A stretch of DNA of 64,000 nt from JANNMJ01 sp031425525 (GCA_031425525.1 JANPJM010000069.1:1-64000); one strand, 5' to 3'; counted from the stretch's first letter, positions 15,334 to 24,571 are shown. The notes: generated by a model from the sequence alone, not told the origin. Made by a program: numbers and translations.

Positions 15334-17436
15334 ATGACGAAGCGCCTTCCGTTCGCCGCCGGCCTGGCCGCTGCCGCCGCCCTGCTCCATTTACTTGCGG
15401 TGGCTCCGGCGCACGCGCAGGAAGCGCCTGAGCCGGGCCTGGGCCGGTCTGGGCAAGCGCCGGTAGGTGCTATGCTGGCGCCCTCTGACACCACGGTAGC
15501 CGCCCTGCCGGGCGTAGTAGGGGCCGATTCGGCGGCTGCTGCCCCGGCTGGTTTCGTGGGGCCGGTGTTGCCCGCGCTGCTGGCGCCCGTAGCCGTGGCA
15601 CCCGCCGTCGATACGGCCGCGCTCACGCGTACCCGGCGCATTACGGCGCGGCTGCAAGCGCTGCAACGCGAAATTCCGCTGGTCTATAACCCGTATGTGC
15701 GGGGGTACATCGATTATTTCACCGTCCGAAATCCGAAGTACACCCGCCGGATGCTCGAACGCAAAGAATTGTACTTCGCCCTGTTCGAGCGTAAGCTGTC
15801 GCAGTACGGGATGCCCACTGAGCTGAAGTATCTGTCGGTGGTCGAATCGGCGCTGAATACCAAAGCGGCGTCGCACGCCAAAGCCGTGGGTCTGTGGCAG
15901 TTCATCCCGCAGGCCGCCACCGACTACCGCCTCGTCATCAACTCCTGGAAAGACGAGCGTTGCGACCCTGAAAAGGCTACGGATGCCGCTTGCCGCTATT
16001 TGCGCAACCTCAATCGGGCGTTCAGCGGCGATTGGGAACTGGCGCTGGCCGCCTACAATTGCGGCCCCGGCAACGTGCGTCGCGCCATCAAGAAAGCCGG
16101 TGGGCGCGCCAATTTCTGGGCGATCTTCCCGTACCTGCCGCAGGAGACGCGCGGCTATGTGCCGTCGTTTACGGCCGTGGTGTACGCCATGAACCACGCC
16201 GCCGAATATGGTATCGTACCCGAAGCGGTGCTGCTGCCGATTACCACGGATACGGTCGTAGTCAATGGCCCGTTCAACGTAGCCAAACTGGCCGAAACCC
16301 TCGGTCTCGCCGTCAAAGACCTCCACGATCTCAACCCTGAACTGCGGCGCCCGTTGCTGCCCGCCACCGCCGCCAACTACGCCCTGCGGATTCCAGCCGA
16401 CAAACGCCTCGCCTTCGATGCGCTCACCCGCGCGGAGGTATACGCCGCTTGCCGCCCCACGCCCGAAGCCACCGTGGCGTTGGCCGAAGATTCGGCGCGG
16501 GCCGCCAACCGTCCTACTTATAAAGCCGCCCGCTACGTGGTGCGCCGGGGCGAAACCTTGCAGCGTGTCGCCTGGAAAAACGGCTGCACCGTAGCCCAGC
16601 TCCGTTCCTGGAACCGCTTGAAATCGCGCTCGGTCGTGCGCGCCGGTCAAGGTCTGGTAGTGTGGCACGCCGTGAAACCAGTAGCGCCCGTCATCAATCC
16701 GGCGCCCGCTACGGCCGCCGATAATACCGCCGTGGCAGCGGCCTCATCCGCCACTCCTGCGGCGGGAAATGGTGCTGGAACGGCCGCCACGCTGCCGGTA
16801 ACGACTGTTGCACCTGCCGCTGCATCCGCCGTTTCCGTGCCGAAAATCGATTCTGACCCCGTAGTAGCGGCTGCCGCACCCGCCAAATTCAACGCGCCGC
16901 TCGCGGCCGTAGCCGCCCTTACTGCGCCGCAGCTCGATAGTGCCCGCGCCACCGGCTACACCGTGCAGCGCGGCGATAATCTCTTCCAGATTGCGCGCGT
17001 GTTCGGCGTTTCGGTGAAGAAGATTACGGAGTGGAATGGCCTTGCCAACCCGCAAGTGCAGCTTGGGCAAACGCTGGTCGTGCGCGGCGCCGCCGCTGAG
17101 CCCGCCGCCACCACCGACGAAACCGAGCCCGCTGCCCTCGCCCAAACCGCCGTGCAACCCGGCGGCGAACTGGCCGGTGATGAGTACGTGGCGACTCCGA
17201 AAGCGGCCAACCGCGCGCAGACCCGGGCGCAAGCTCGCGCTATCGCCGCCGCCCAAGCCCGCGCCCGTTGGACGGCCACCGCCCGCCAACGCGCCCGCAA
17301 CACCCATTTGGTGCAGCCCGGCGATACGCTCTGGGACATTTCGCGCAAGCGCAATGTGTCGGTGGAGCAGATTCGGAAGTTGAACCGGCTCAAGTCGGAT
17401 GCGCTGCGCCCTGGTCAGCGGATTGTGTTGAGCTAG
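15334..17436 (+). CDS. mltD: membrane-bound lytic murein transglycosylase D-like protein, SLT domain plus three LysM
   Basis: 700 aa. Signal peptide (AAGLAAAAALLHLLAVAPAHAQ). The SLT/GEWL domain at about 110-300 has the catalytic Glu171 in SVVESALNTKA and the motifs AVGLWQFIP and LALAAYNCGPGNVRRA. LysM peptidoglycan-binding modules lie at about 400-445 (YVVRRGETLQRVAWKNG), 548-590 (YTVQRGDNLFQIARVFG) and 655-700 (HLVQPGDTLWDISRKRN), joined by Ala-rich linkers. It cleaves the glycan strands of peptidoglycan in the periplasm with formation of 1,6-anhydroMurNAc ends. No lipobox is seen, unlike E. coli MltD. Confidence 0.92.
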   Translation: MTKRLPFAAGLAAAAALLHLLAVAPAHAQEAPEPGLGRSGQAPVGAMLAPSDTTVAALPGVVGADSAAAAPAGFVGPVLPALLAPVAVAPAVDTAALTRTRRITARLQALQREIPLVYNPYVRGYIDYFTVRNPKYTRRMLERKELYFALFERKLSQYGMPTELKYLSVVESALNTKAASHAKAVGLWQFIPQAATDYRLVINSWKDERCDPEKATDAACRYLRNLNRAFSGDWELALAAYNCGPGNVRRAIKKAGGRANFWAIFPYLPQETRGYVPSFTAVVYAMNHAAEYGIVPEAVLLPITTDTVVVNGPFNVAKLAETLGLAVKDLHDLNPELRRPLLPATAANYALRIPADKRLAFDALTRAEVYAACRPTPEATVALAEDSARAANRPTYKAARYVVRRGETLQRVAWKNGCTVAQLRSWNRLKSRSVVRAGQGLVVWHAVKPVAPVINPAPATAADNTAVAAASSATPAAGNGAGTAATLPVTTVAPAAASAVSVPKIDSDPVVAAAAPAKFNAPLAAVAALTAPQLDSARATGYTVQRGDNLFQIARVFGVSVKKITEWNGLANPQVQLGQTLVVRGAAAEPAATTDETEPAALAQTAVQPGGELAGDEYVATPKAANRAQTRAQARAIAAAQARARWTATARQRARNTHLVQPGDTLWDISRKRNVSVEQIRKLNRLKSDALRPGQRIVLS

Positions 17437-17530
17437 CTTGGTTGGCGGCGAGTGCTGGCGCCGCGCCCCTGAATTCTGTATTTTACAGTTCTTCGACGCG
17501 GCGCCGGGACAATGTTCGGTACGTTTTTAT

Positions 17531-17611
17531 GTGGCGGGCACCGTCCCGGTGCCGCGTGAAGACGTAACCGAGCGTAATTCGACGACGCGGCACCGAGACA
17601 GGGCTCGCCAC
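17531..17611. repeat. REPIN-like inverted repeat, copy A
   Basis: GTGGCGGGCACCGTCCCGGT.. (17531-17557) faces a reverse-complement arm (17585-17611) with 4 mismatches in 27. The same arm sequence recurs at 18750-18830. It is the main content of the gap 17437-17654. Confidence 0.75.
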
Positions 17612-17654
17612 TTCGCTCATCACGTCGCTCGCTACATACGCTCGCTACGCCGTA

Positions 17655-18125
17655 TCAAGATTCCCCTCCCGGCTCAATCCGCCGCAACGCTTCCAACGCC
17701 CGACTCACGTGTTCAACGGGGTTGCGGTTGGAATTGAAGGCGTGCCTAATCAGGCCGTGCGCATCAATGACGTACGTAACGCGCGCTTGCAGCGGCAATA
17801 CGCCGTACAGGCGCGGCACATCGAAGAGGCGCCGCACGCGCCCGCCCACATCGGAAAGCAGCGGAAACGGTAAGCTAAATTTTTGACTGAATTGCTGGTG
17901 GGCTGCTTCATCACCGGCATTTATGCCCACTACCACCGCGTCGAGCGTCAGAAAATCTTCGTATTGATCGCGGAAACCGCACACCTCGCCCCGACAGCCG
18001 GGGGTTTGGTTGTGCGGATAGAAAAACAGCACGACGGGCCGCCCTCGGTGCCGGCTGAGTACAAATGGGCCGCCCGTGGTGGCCGATAACACAAAATCAG
18101 GAGCTTCGACGCCTTCGGCCAGCAT
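17655..18125 (-). CDS. peroxiredoxin, PrxQ/Bcp family (divergent copy)
   Basis: 156 aa thioredoxin-fold peroxidase. Peroxidatic Cys44 in TPGC and resolving Cys49 give the C-x4-C pattern of atypical 2-Cys PrxQ. It reduces H2O2 and organic hydroperoxides using thioredoxin. Most of the fold is kept (FRDQYEDFLTL, FPLLSDVGGRVRRLF, ARVTYVIDAHGLIRHAF). Residues just before the active Cys are unusual: YPHNQTPGCRGEVCGF instead of the common YPKDDTPGCTxEACxF. It lies 69 nt downstream of a second PrxQ gene on the same strand. Confidence 0.9.
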   Translation of the reverse strand: MLAEGVEAPDFVLSATTGGPFVLSRHRGRPVVLFFYPHNQTPGCRGEVCGFRDQYEDFLTLDAVVVGINAGDEAAHQQFSQKFSLPFPLLSDVGGRVRRLFDVPRLYGVLPLQARVTYVIDAHGLIRHAFNSNRNPVEHVSRALEALRRIEPGGES

Positions 18126-18194
18126 AGAGTAGGGTACAGTACGGACAGAGAAGCCGGACGCAAAGATTAGACGACGAGGATGAAATAAGTGCCC

Positions 18195-18656
18195 TCACGC
18201 GCCGGCCAGCGCGCGAAGGAGCGCCAGCGTATCACGGACGTGTTTGAGCGGCTGCGCGTTCGAGTTGAACGCATACCGCACGATACCTGCGCCATCGATG
18301 ACGTACGTAACGCGCCCGCTCATCGGCAAGATGCCGAACAGACGCGGTACCGCGTAAAGTTTGCGCACCCTGCCGCCTACATCCGCCAGGAGCGGAAACG
18401 CCAACCGGTGCTTTTGCGAGAAGCGTTGGTGCGAGGCTTCATCGTCCATACTGACGCCCACGACTTCGGCGCCGAGCGCCAAAAAATCTTCGTATTGGTC
18501 GCGAAACGAGCATGCTTCAGCGGTGCAGCCGGGCGTGTCGTCTTTGGGGTAGAAATACAGCACCACGGGCCGCCCCCGGTAGCGGCTCAATGTAAACGGC
18601 TGACCCGTAGTGGTTGGTAGTGTAAAATCGGGTGCTTCAGAACCGAGAACAAGCAT
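18195..18656 (-). CDS. peroxiredoxin, PrxQ/Bcp family (canonical copy)
   Basis: 153 aa from the ATG at 18656; the frame is open further upstream, but only through a repeat element. Canonical active site YPKDDTPGCTAEACSFRDQ with Cys44 and Cys49. VTYVIDGAGIVRYAFNSNA near the end is typical. It is a tandem paralog of 17655-18125, and the two are probably co-transcribed. Repeat copies A and B bracket the pair. Confidence 0.93.
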   Translation of the reverse strand: MLVLGSEAPDFTLPTTTGQPFTLSRYRGRPVVLYFYPKDDTPGCTAEACSFRDQYEDFLALGAEVVGVSMDDEASHQRFSQKHRLAFPLLADVGGRVRKLYAVPRLFGILPMSGRVTYVIDGAGIVRYAFNSNAQPLKHVRDTLALLRALAGA

Positions 18657-18749
18657 AAACAGACCGCGAACAAGGGGCGTAAAGAATGGAAAGCGATGCG
18701 GCCAAGCCTTTGTTCGGTAATCCGCCCCAACTAACTGAGCCGACAAACT

Positions 18750-18830
18750 ACGTGGCGAGCACCGTCCCGCTACCGCGTCAGAAGAATCGTTCGGCGGGTT
18801 TATGCGGCACCGGGACGGTGCTCGCCACGT
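18750..18830. repeat. REPIN-like inverted repeat, copy B
   Basis: ACGTGGCGAGCACCGTCCCG.. (18750-18776) and the facing arm (18804-18830) pair with 2 mismatches in 27. The arms are nearly the same as in copy A at 17531-17611. Confidence 0.8.
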
Positions 18831-18867
18831 CAGACGAGCGCCGGAGACGTAAAACAACGAAAAACGG

Positions 18868-19626
18868 CTATTTAACCACTTCCACCTTCATCAACACCTC
18901 CTTGATAGGCCATTTCTGGGCATCCACTGGCGTATCGGCAATCTTTTTCACTACCTCAAGCCCGCGCGTTACTTCGCCGAAAACGGTGTAACCGGCGTCG
19001 AGTGCTGGGGCGCCGCCGATGGTTTTATAAGCCTGCCGCTGCGCCGGCGAGAACGTTATGGCAGTGATGCGCGCGATTTCGTCCAGTTCGGCATCAGAGA
19101 AGGTTTTGCCCTGCACGATGTAAAAATCGTGATTCGACGATTCCTTCTTCGGATTTTCGGCGTCGCTGAAACGGGCCATCGCGAGGGCGCCGCGCTTGTG
19201 GAAATGGCCGGGGCGCCGTTCCGGTGGCAGCTTGTAGGCGCCGAGCGCCATCCGGCGGTCGTCGTCGTCGCCGCCCTGAATCATGAAATCCTGCACGATG
19301 CGGTAGAAACCGCCTTCATCGAAGAATTTTTTGCGTGCCAACAGCAGAAAGTTGGCGCGGTGGAGCGGCGTATCGTCGTAGAGGCGCAGCCCGATATCGC
19401 CAAGCGTGGTGTGCAGCACCACTTCGGAACCGGGGTACTGCTGGCCGTAGGCGGTCAGCAGCGCCACGGCGTTTCGGGCGTTCAGCGAGTCGAGCGCCGG
19501 GCCGGGAATGTGTGGGGTGGCCGCTGCCTCAGCGCCGGCCGATTCGGTGGGTTGGCGGTTGCAGGCGCCGAGTGCGAGCGCAGCGACCAGAAGCGTACAC
19601 GCGGCCGGAAAACGGAAAATACCCAT
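18868..19626 (-). CDS. peptidyl-prolyl cis-trans isomerase, cyclophilin type, lipoprotein
   Basis: 252 aa. Signal peptide with lipobox ALGAC at about 18-22, then a linker and a cyclophilin domain from about 65 (TTLGDIGLRLYDDTPLHRAN, FYRIVQDFMIQGGD with the catalytic Arg/Gln region, GALAMARFSDAENPKKESSN, TVFGEVTRGLEVVKKI). An insertion at about 175-200 (TFSDAELDEIARITAITFSP) is common in Bacteroidota periplasmic cyclophilins. It catalyses proline isomerisation during periplasmic folding. Its start is 6 nt after the stop of the S1/P1-like gene, so they form an operon. Confidence 0.92.
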   Translation of the reverse strand: MGIFRFPAACTLLVAALALGACNRQPTESAGAEAAATPHIPGPALDSLNARNAVALLTAYGQQYPGSEVVLHTTLGDIGLRLYDDTPLHRANFLLLARKKFFDEGGFYRIVQDFMIQGGDDDDRRMALGAYKLPPERRPGHFHKRGALAMARFSDAENPKKESSNHDFYIVQGKTFSDAELDEIARITAITFSPAQRQAYKTIGGAPALDAGYTVFGEVTRGLEVVKKIADTPVDAQKWPIKEVLMKVEVVK

Positions 19627-19632
19627 CAGCTG

Positions 19633-20820
19633 CTATTCTTTACCCCCCGGATTACCCTCATCGCCGGTTTTGTCGTCGCCGGCGGTGCGCTTGGCTTTTT
19701 CCTTCTTTTTCTTCTTGCCTTTATCGTCGCCTTTGCTTTCGCCCTCGACGCCTTCGTCGAACGCCGATTTAGTGGGCGCGGCGGCCGGAGCGGTCTCCGC
19801 TTCCTGCCCGGGCTTGGGCGCTTTGGGCCCCTCGGTGGGTTTGGCGAGCGCGAGCAAGCGGCCTTCGGGCACAAGCTTGAAATCTTTGCGAAGTTTGAGG
19901 TCGCGCGCCAGCTCGGCTTTTTCTTCCTTCGGAAACTCCTCGCCGGTCATTTTAGTGAGGTTGGGCTTGCCGGCGGCTTCCCAGGCCGAGTACCACAGCA
20001 TCGCGGTGGCCTCCGAAGAAGAGCGCAAGCGCCCCGCCACAATCCCGCCGACCTGCGCGAAGTAGGCATCGGCAAACTTATCAGAATAAGTACGGGTGGC
20101 TTTGCCCAGCTTGTAGGTGTAAGTAAATTTGTCTTTGACGGTGAAATCCTTGGAAACCTCGGTTTCCAAATCCCAGACCGGGTCGGCCAAACCGTACGAT
20201 TCCTTTACGATTGACCACACGAATGGCCCGGCCATTTCGGGCTTCATACTCTTCGCCTCGCCATCGTAGAGTTTGAACTTATCGAGGTTGCGCTCCACGA
20301 GCTTCCCCTCAAATAACCCCGTCAGAGAGCCGGGGTCGGGCGAGTAGCGTTCGTTGGTGTGCAGCGGGGCGCTCATATCACCGACGTAACTGGCAACCTC
20401 AATCGAGTACTTCACGATGTTGTCCGGCGAACCCTCTTTGAAGGCTTCAATCAGATGCTCATACGCCACGAGCGTCGCCCAAGGGCCGATTCCGACCTTG
20501 TACAGCGAGTCGGCGGAGTACTTGCCGGCGGCGGCTTCCCAATCCATCGGCATACTCAGGAAGACGGGCAGCGTCAGACGTTCGAGGTCGATGTGGTGCC
20601 GGGAAGCCTCGCGCGGGTCTTTGCCGACCCGCGCATCGGGCTCCAGGGCGCGGTCAACCAGTTCCTGCCGAAAATGGTAATAAAACGGCTGCATCCCCGA
20701 AGGCAGCCCGTAAATGGCCAACTGATTGACGGCCTTTTGCGCCACCGGCCCCCACGCCGCCGCCCGCAAAGGCAGGAGGGAGGCAGCAAGGACGGCGAGA
20801 GGAAGAAAAGCACGAAACAT
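19633..20820 (-). CDS. S1/P1 nuclease or zinc-dependent phospholipase C-like protein with an altered metal site
   Basis: 395 aa. Signal peptide cleaved before Trp23 would leave the mature N-terminal Trp that ligates zinc in this fold. SRHHID (75-78), GDMSAPLHTNERY (147-159), and helical segments fit the family. Two expected ligands look replaced: position 6 of the mature chain is Gln28 (WGPVAQ instead of WGxxAH), and the His before YxGD is Ser144 (SYVGD). The last about 80 residues are a Lys/Asp/Glu-rich low-complexity tail. It may be a non-catalytic or differently metallated member. The alignment is by eye. It is upstream of the cyclophilin in the same operon. Confidence 0.72.
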   Translation of the reverse strand: MFRAFLPLAVLAASLLPLRAAAWGPVAQKAVNQLAIYGLPSGMQPFYYHFRQELVDRALEPDARVGKDPREASRHHIDLERLTLPVFLSMPMDWEAAAGKYSADSLYKVGIGPWATLVAYEHLIEAFKEGSPDNIVKYSIEVASYVGDMSAPLHTNERYSPDPGSLTGLFEGKLVERNLDKFKLYDGEAKSMKPEMAGPFVWSIVKESYGLADPVWDLETEVSKDFTVKDKFTYTYKLGKATRTYSDKFADAYFAQVGGIVAGRLRSSSEATAMLWYSAWEAAGKPNLTKMTGEEFPKEEKAELARDLKLRKDFKLVPEGRLLALAKPTEGPKAPKPGQEAETAPAAAPTKSAFDEGVEGESKGDDKGKKKKKEKAKRTAGDDKTGDEGNPGGKE

Positions 20821-20826
20821 AGGATA

Positions 20827-20877
20827 GATGTGGGGATGTGGAAGATGTGGGGATGTGGAAGATGTGGGAATGTGGAA
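20827..20877. repeat. 17-bp tandem repeat, three units
   Basis: Three units of GATGTGGGGATGTGGAA (third with one change) stand upstream of the 20820 start. The complementary sense (CACATCACTTTCACATCTTC) follows at about 20891-20912, so the 93-bp gap can fold on itself. Confidence 0.85.
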
Positions 20878-20913
20878 GTCAGTACATTCTCACATCACTT
20901 TCACATCTTCACA

Positions 20914-23025
20914 TCACTTTAAATACCTTGCCAGCCAGTCGAAGAATACGCGGTTCCAGAGGATGGCGTTTTGGGGTTTCATGATCCAGTGGCCTTCGCC
21001 GGGGAAGTACAGAAAACGGCTGGGGATGCCGCGCATCTGCGCCACCCCGAAGGCTTCCATTCCTTGCTCTACGGGCACCCGAAAATCCTGTTGGCCGTGG
21101 ATGACGAGAATCGGCGTATCCCAGTTTTGCACGTATCGGCTCGGCGAAAACTGCTCGTAGGTTTTGGCTTGGGCGGGGTCGTAGTACGGCCCGCCGAGGT
21201 CGTGCTTCGCGAAGAACAATTCTTCGGTGGTGGGGTACCAGCTCTGGAAGTCGAAGAGCCCGGCGTGCGCGATGAACGTCTTGAAGCGCTTCTGATGATT
21301 ACCGGCGAGGTAGTACACCGAAAAACCGCCATAGGAGGCGCCCACGGCGCCGAGGCGGTCTTTATCGACGTACGGCAGGGTGGCGGCATCGTCGATGGCG
21401 GCCAGATAATCGCGGATCGGCTGGCCACCCCAATCGCCGCTGATGGCGTTGTTCCACTCGGTGCCGAAACCGGGGAGGCCGCGCCGGTTGGGCGCTACCA
21501 CCACGTAACCGTTGGCGGCCATCAGCTGGAAGTTCCAGCGGTACGAGAAGCTTTGCGTGATGGGGCTTTGCGGCCCGCCTTGGCAGTACAGCAGCGTCGG
21601 GTACTTTTTGGCGGGGTCGAAATCAGGCGGCAAAATCAGCCACACCTGCATCTGTTTGCCGTCGGAGGTTTTCACGATACGCTCTTGCACGGTGCCGAGG
21701 CGGGTGTTTTCGAGCAGCGCGCGGTTGGTGAAGGTCAGTATCGTTTCGCGGCCATCGGCCACGGCCACAGTCACCAGCTCGGCGGGTTGGCTCATGGTGG
21801 TTTTGGTGCAGACGAGCTGACCTGGCCCGGCGAGCGCCAACGTCGAATAATTCTGCATTCCCTGGGTAACGGGCCGAATTTTCTGCGTTTTCAGCGTCAG
21901 CTCAAACACCTGTTCGGTGCCGCGCGTGACGGCCAGAAAATACACCTTCGTGCCATCCTTCGACCACACGGGCGCGTCCGCCGAGAGTTCTTCGGTGGGC
22001 GTGAGGTCGAGGCGCTGCTTGGCCTTCAGATCGTAGAGCATCAGCCGGTTACGGTCTGATTCAAAGCCTGCTTTCGCCATCGAGAGCCACACGAGCTTGG
22101 TGCCGTCGGGCGCGAAAACGGGCGTTTGGTCGTAGCCCGGCAGGCCATCGGATACGTTCTGCGTCTGCGCCGTACGGATGTTGTAGAGGTAGATGTCGGA
22201 GTTGGTGCTTTCGGCGGCGGCCTTGCCTTTCAGCTTTTTGGCCGTGTAGGCGATGGTGTAGCCGTCGGGCGAAAAATCGAGGTGTTCGGCGCCGCCGTGC
22301 GGCGTGAGCGGCGTGTCGAACGGCTCGTCGGGCATCACGTCTTTGGCGTAGCCGGTCAGGCCGCCGGTGGCCGCGTACGCTTGGTAGAACGCGTGGCTCG
22401 ACTGGTAATCGTTCCAATCGGTCCAGTGGCGGTACATCAGGTCGTCGTAGAGCAGGGCATCGGCTTTGGGCAGGTCGGGGTAGAGGTCGTGGACATCCTT
22501 GCCCGTTTTCAGGCGTCGCGTAAACAGCACGCGCTGGCCGGTGGGGTCGTACCGAAAATTATCGATGTCCGATTCGGCCTTCGTTACCTGCGCGCGGCCC
22601 GTGCCATCGGGGTTGATTTCATAGGCTTGCATCGAACCGCTTTCGGCGCTCAGAAACGCGATTTTCTTGCCATCCGGCCGCCATACCGGGCTCAATTCAC
22701 TTTTGGGCGTGGTGGTGAGGCGACGGGCGGCGTCCCCGGCCACGGGCACCACCCACAGGTCGGCGTTGCCCCGGTTTTCGGCGAGGTCGTAGTTTATCAC
22801 TGAATACACCACCAGTTTACCGTCGGGCGAGACGGAAGGCGCGCCCACGCGGCCGAATTGCCACAGGGTTTCCGGGGTAAGCACCGCCTTTATGGGTGCT
22901 TTAGCTGACGCTTGGGCGGGCGCTTGCGCAGCTACCGAACCAGCGCCCGCAAACAGCGCAAGAAGCAACACAGCGCGGTGCGCGCGAGCTTGCGATGGAA
23001 TCGAAAAAGTTGAAAGAAGCAACAT
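20914..23025 (-). CDS. S9 family (prolyl oligopeptidase-like) peptidase, secreted
   Basis: 703 aa from the ATG at 23025. Signal peptide (AVLLLALFAGAGSVAAQ) predicts a periplasmic or exported enzyme. WD40/TolB-like propeller blades (VSPDGKLVVYSVI, WRPDGKKIAFLSA, FSPDGYTIAYTAK, FAPDGTKLVWLSM) span about 45-430. The alpha/beta-hydrolase domain follows with Ser at about 563 (GASYGGF), Asp at about 647 (HGQQDFRVP) and His at about 677 (GEGHW). This is the DPP5/acylaminoacyl-peptidase type, which releases dipeptides or blocked residues from peptides. A -7-like TACTTTTC stands 13 nt before the ATG. The divergent gap 23026-23242 holds no other gene. Confidence 0.92.
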   Translation of the reverse strand: MLLLSTFSIPSQARAHRAVLLLALFAGAGSVAAQAPAQASAKAPIKAVLTPETLWQFGRVGAPSVSPDGKLVVYSVINYDLAENRGNADLWVVPVAGDAARRLTTTPKSELSPVWRPDGKKIAFLSAESGSMQAYEINPDGTGRAQVTKAESDIDNFRYDPTGQRVLFTRRLKTGKDVHDLYPDLPKADALLYDDLMYRHWTDWNDYQSSHAFYQAYAATGGLTGYAKDVMPDEPFDTPLTPHGGAEHLDFSPDGYTIAYTAKKLKGKAAAESTNSDIYLYNIRTAQTQNVSDGLPGYDQTPVFAPDGTKLVWLSMAKAGFESDRNRLMLYDLKAKQRLDLTPTEELSADAPVWSKDGTKVYFLAVTRGTEQVFELTLKTQKIRPVTQGMQNYSTLALAGPGQLVCTKTTMSQPAELVTVAVADGRETILTFTNRALLENTRLGTVQERIVKTSDGKQMQVWLILPPDFDPAKKYPTLLYCQGGPQSPITQSFSYRWNFQLMAANGYVVVAPNRRGLPGFGTEWNNAISGDWGGQPIRDYLAAIDDAATLPYVDKDRLGAVGASYGGFSVYYLAGNHQKRFKTFIAHAGLFDFQSWYPTTEELFFAKHDLGGPYYDPAQAKTYEQFSPSRYVQNWDTPILVIHGQQDFRVPVEQGMEAFGVAQMRGIPSRFLYFPGEGHWIMKPQNAILWNRVFFDWLARYLK

Positions 23026-23242
23026 CGGTCGAAAAGTAAGGCACCGCCGACTTCCCGCCGGTTGCGCCGGGGCAAGGTACGGCACGAGAGAAAACCGTTC
23101 GAGCCGCTCTGGTGCAACCGGGGCCGGTTGCGCGTTCGAGCCATTGCCTTTCAGACCGCCAACAATTTCTTCGCACAACCCGGAGGCACCGGCTTCTTAC
23201 CTTCACCTCACCGAATAAGTCGCTCGTCAATTCATCAAACCT

Positions 23243-23503
23243 ATGCGCCAACTAGGCCAACTTCCGCACCCGGATGCCACCATTACCCTCTTCGCCTGGA
23301 ACGGCAAATTTCTGGTGAAGCTCGAACGCGGCCCCTTCGAGCAAACCTATAAAGTGGCTGAGATGGACTTGCCGCCCGGCCCGCCCGACGACCTCATCCG
23401 GCGCCTCGTCGATACGGCTTTCGTCGCCGAGGCCGTCGCGCGATTCCGCGAGATGCACGCCTCCTGGACTGACGCCCTCGAACGGCTAGAAACGGCCATT
23501 TAA
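23243..23503 (+). CDS. small conserved hypothetical protein
   Basis: 86 aa, compact and charged (LPHPDATITLFAWNGKFLVK, then LERGPFEQTYKVAEMDL and two helices). No signal or membrane segment. The layout resembles a short Cytophagales protein of unknown function that I know only by its pattern. It lies upstream of endonuclease V on the same strand. Confidence 0.75.
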   Translation: MRQLGQLPHPDATITLFAWNGKFLVKLERGPFEQTYKVAEMDLPPGPPDDLIRRLVDTAFVAEAVARFREMHASWTDALERLETAI

Positions 23504-23622
23504 GGGCGTTTTTCAGCTTCAGATGAACTGCTGGTGCCGAACGCACGTAGCACAGCACCTCTGACCGGCCGGCTGGCTGGTCGTCTCTTGCGTTCGTTCT
23601 TCTGTATCTGTTCCGCCGCCCG

Positions 23623-24354
23623 ATGTACCGCCCGCCCGGCCCGCCGCCTGACCCCGCGCTCGTGCGCGCCCTCACCGCCGAGCAAGACGCGCTACGGGCG
23701 CGCGTGCGCTATGAGCCGCTGCCGGAACTGGCTGCCTTGAAGCGCATAGCGGGTGCCGATTCCTCGTTTCCGACGCCCGACACCATCCTTTCCACCATCG
23801 TCGTGCTGGCGTGGCCTACGCTGGCGGTACAGGCCATCGCGTGGCATTATGGGGCCGTGCCGCTGCCGTATATCCCCGGTTTTCTGGCGTTTCGGGAGGC
23901 GCCCAATCTGGTGGCGGCTTACGCGCACCTGCCGCCGGAAATGACGCCCGAAGTACTCGTGGTCGATGGCCACGGCTCGGCGCACCCGCGCCGGTTGGGC
24001 ATTGCCGCGCAAGTGGGCGTCGCGCTCGATTGCCCCGCCCTCGGCGTGGGCAAGAGCCGCCTGACGGGCATGTACGACGAGCCCGGCCCAAACCCCGGCG
24101 ACGCCACTCCACTGTTGGCGCGGCGCGGCAGCGCCGAAATTATTGGCGACGTACTGCGGACCCGCGCCGGGGTGCTGCCGGTGTTTGTGTCGCCGGGCCA
24201 CCGCTGCGACCAATTCTCCGCCACGGCGCTCGTGCGCGCTTGTCTTCGCGGCCTGAAGCTGCCCGAACCTACCCGGTTGGCCGATTTCTGGGCCGCAAAG
24301 CTCCGCAGTTCGCCGGGGGAGGTCGGGCACGGCGGGCTGATTTTGCCCCCGTAA
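23623..24354 (+). CDS. nfi: endonuclease V (deoxyinosine 3' endonuclease)
   Basis: 243 aa. DNA repair enzyme that nicks near deoxyinosine and other deaminated bases. Family landmarks are all visible: Asp46 in AGADSSF, the PYIPGFLAFRE strand with Tyr83 and Glu92, Asp115 in VVDGHGSAHPRRLG, GVGKSRLTG, and SPGHRCD near the C-terminus. Spacing matches the D-Y-E-D set of the Thermotoga enzyme. Length is normal. Confidence 0.95.
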   Translation: MYRPPGPPPDPALVRALTAEQDALRARVRYEPLPELAALKRIAGADSSFPTPDTILSTIVVLAWPTLAVQAIAWHYGAVPLPYIPGFLAFREAPNLVAAYAHLPPEMTPEVLVVDGHGSAHPRRLGIAAQVGVALDCPALGVGKSRLTGMYDEPGPNPGDATPLLARRGSAEIIGDVLRTRAGVLPVFVSPGHRCDQFSATALVRACLRGLKLPEPTRLADFWAAKLRSSPGEVGHGGLILPP

Positions 24355-24571
24355 ACGCCGCAGACTCACCTGACGCTCCCTGCTGTTAGCCGACAGAATT
24401 AAGCAGTTTGGCCAGCGAGAAGGCCGGTTCGTCGATTCCAGTTTGGCAATATGTTATAGATGTAGTAACTATGTACATTCAAACTGAGCTATGGCTCGCT
24501 CACCCCAACTGTTTATGCCACCCAACCTGATTTTTGTTGCTGTTCACCCCACATTAAGCGCTCGACTCATC

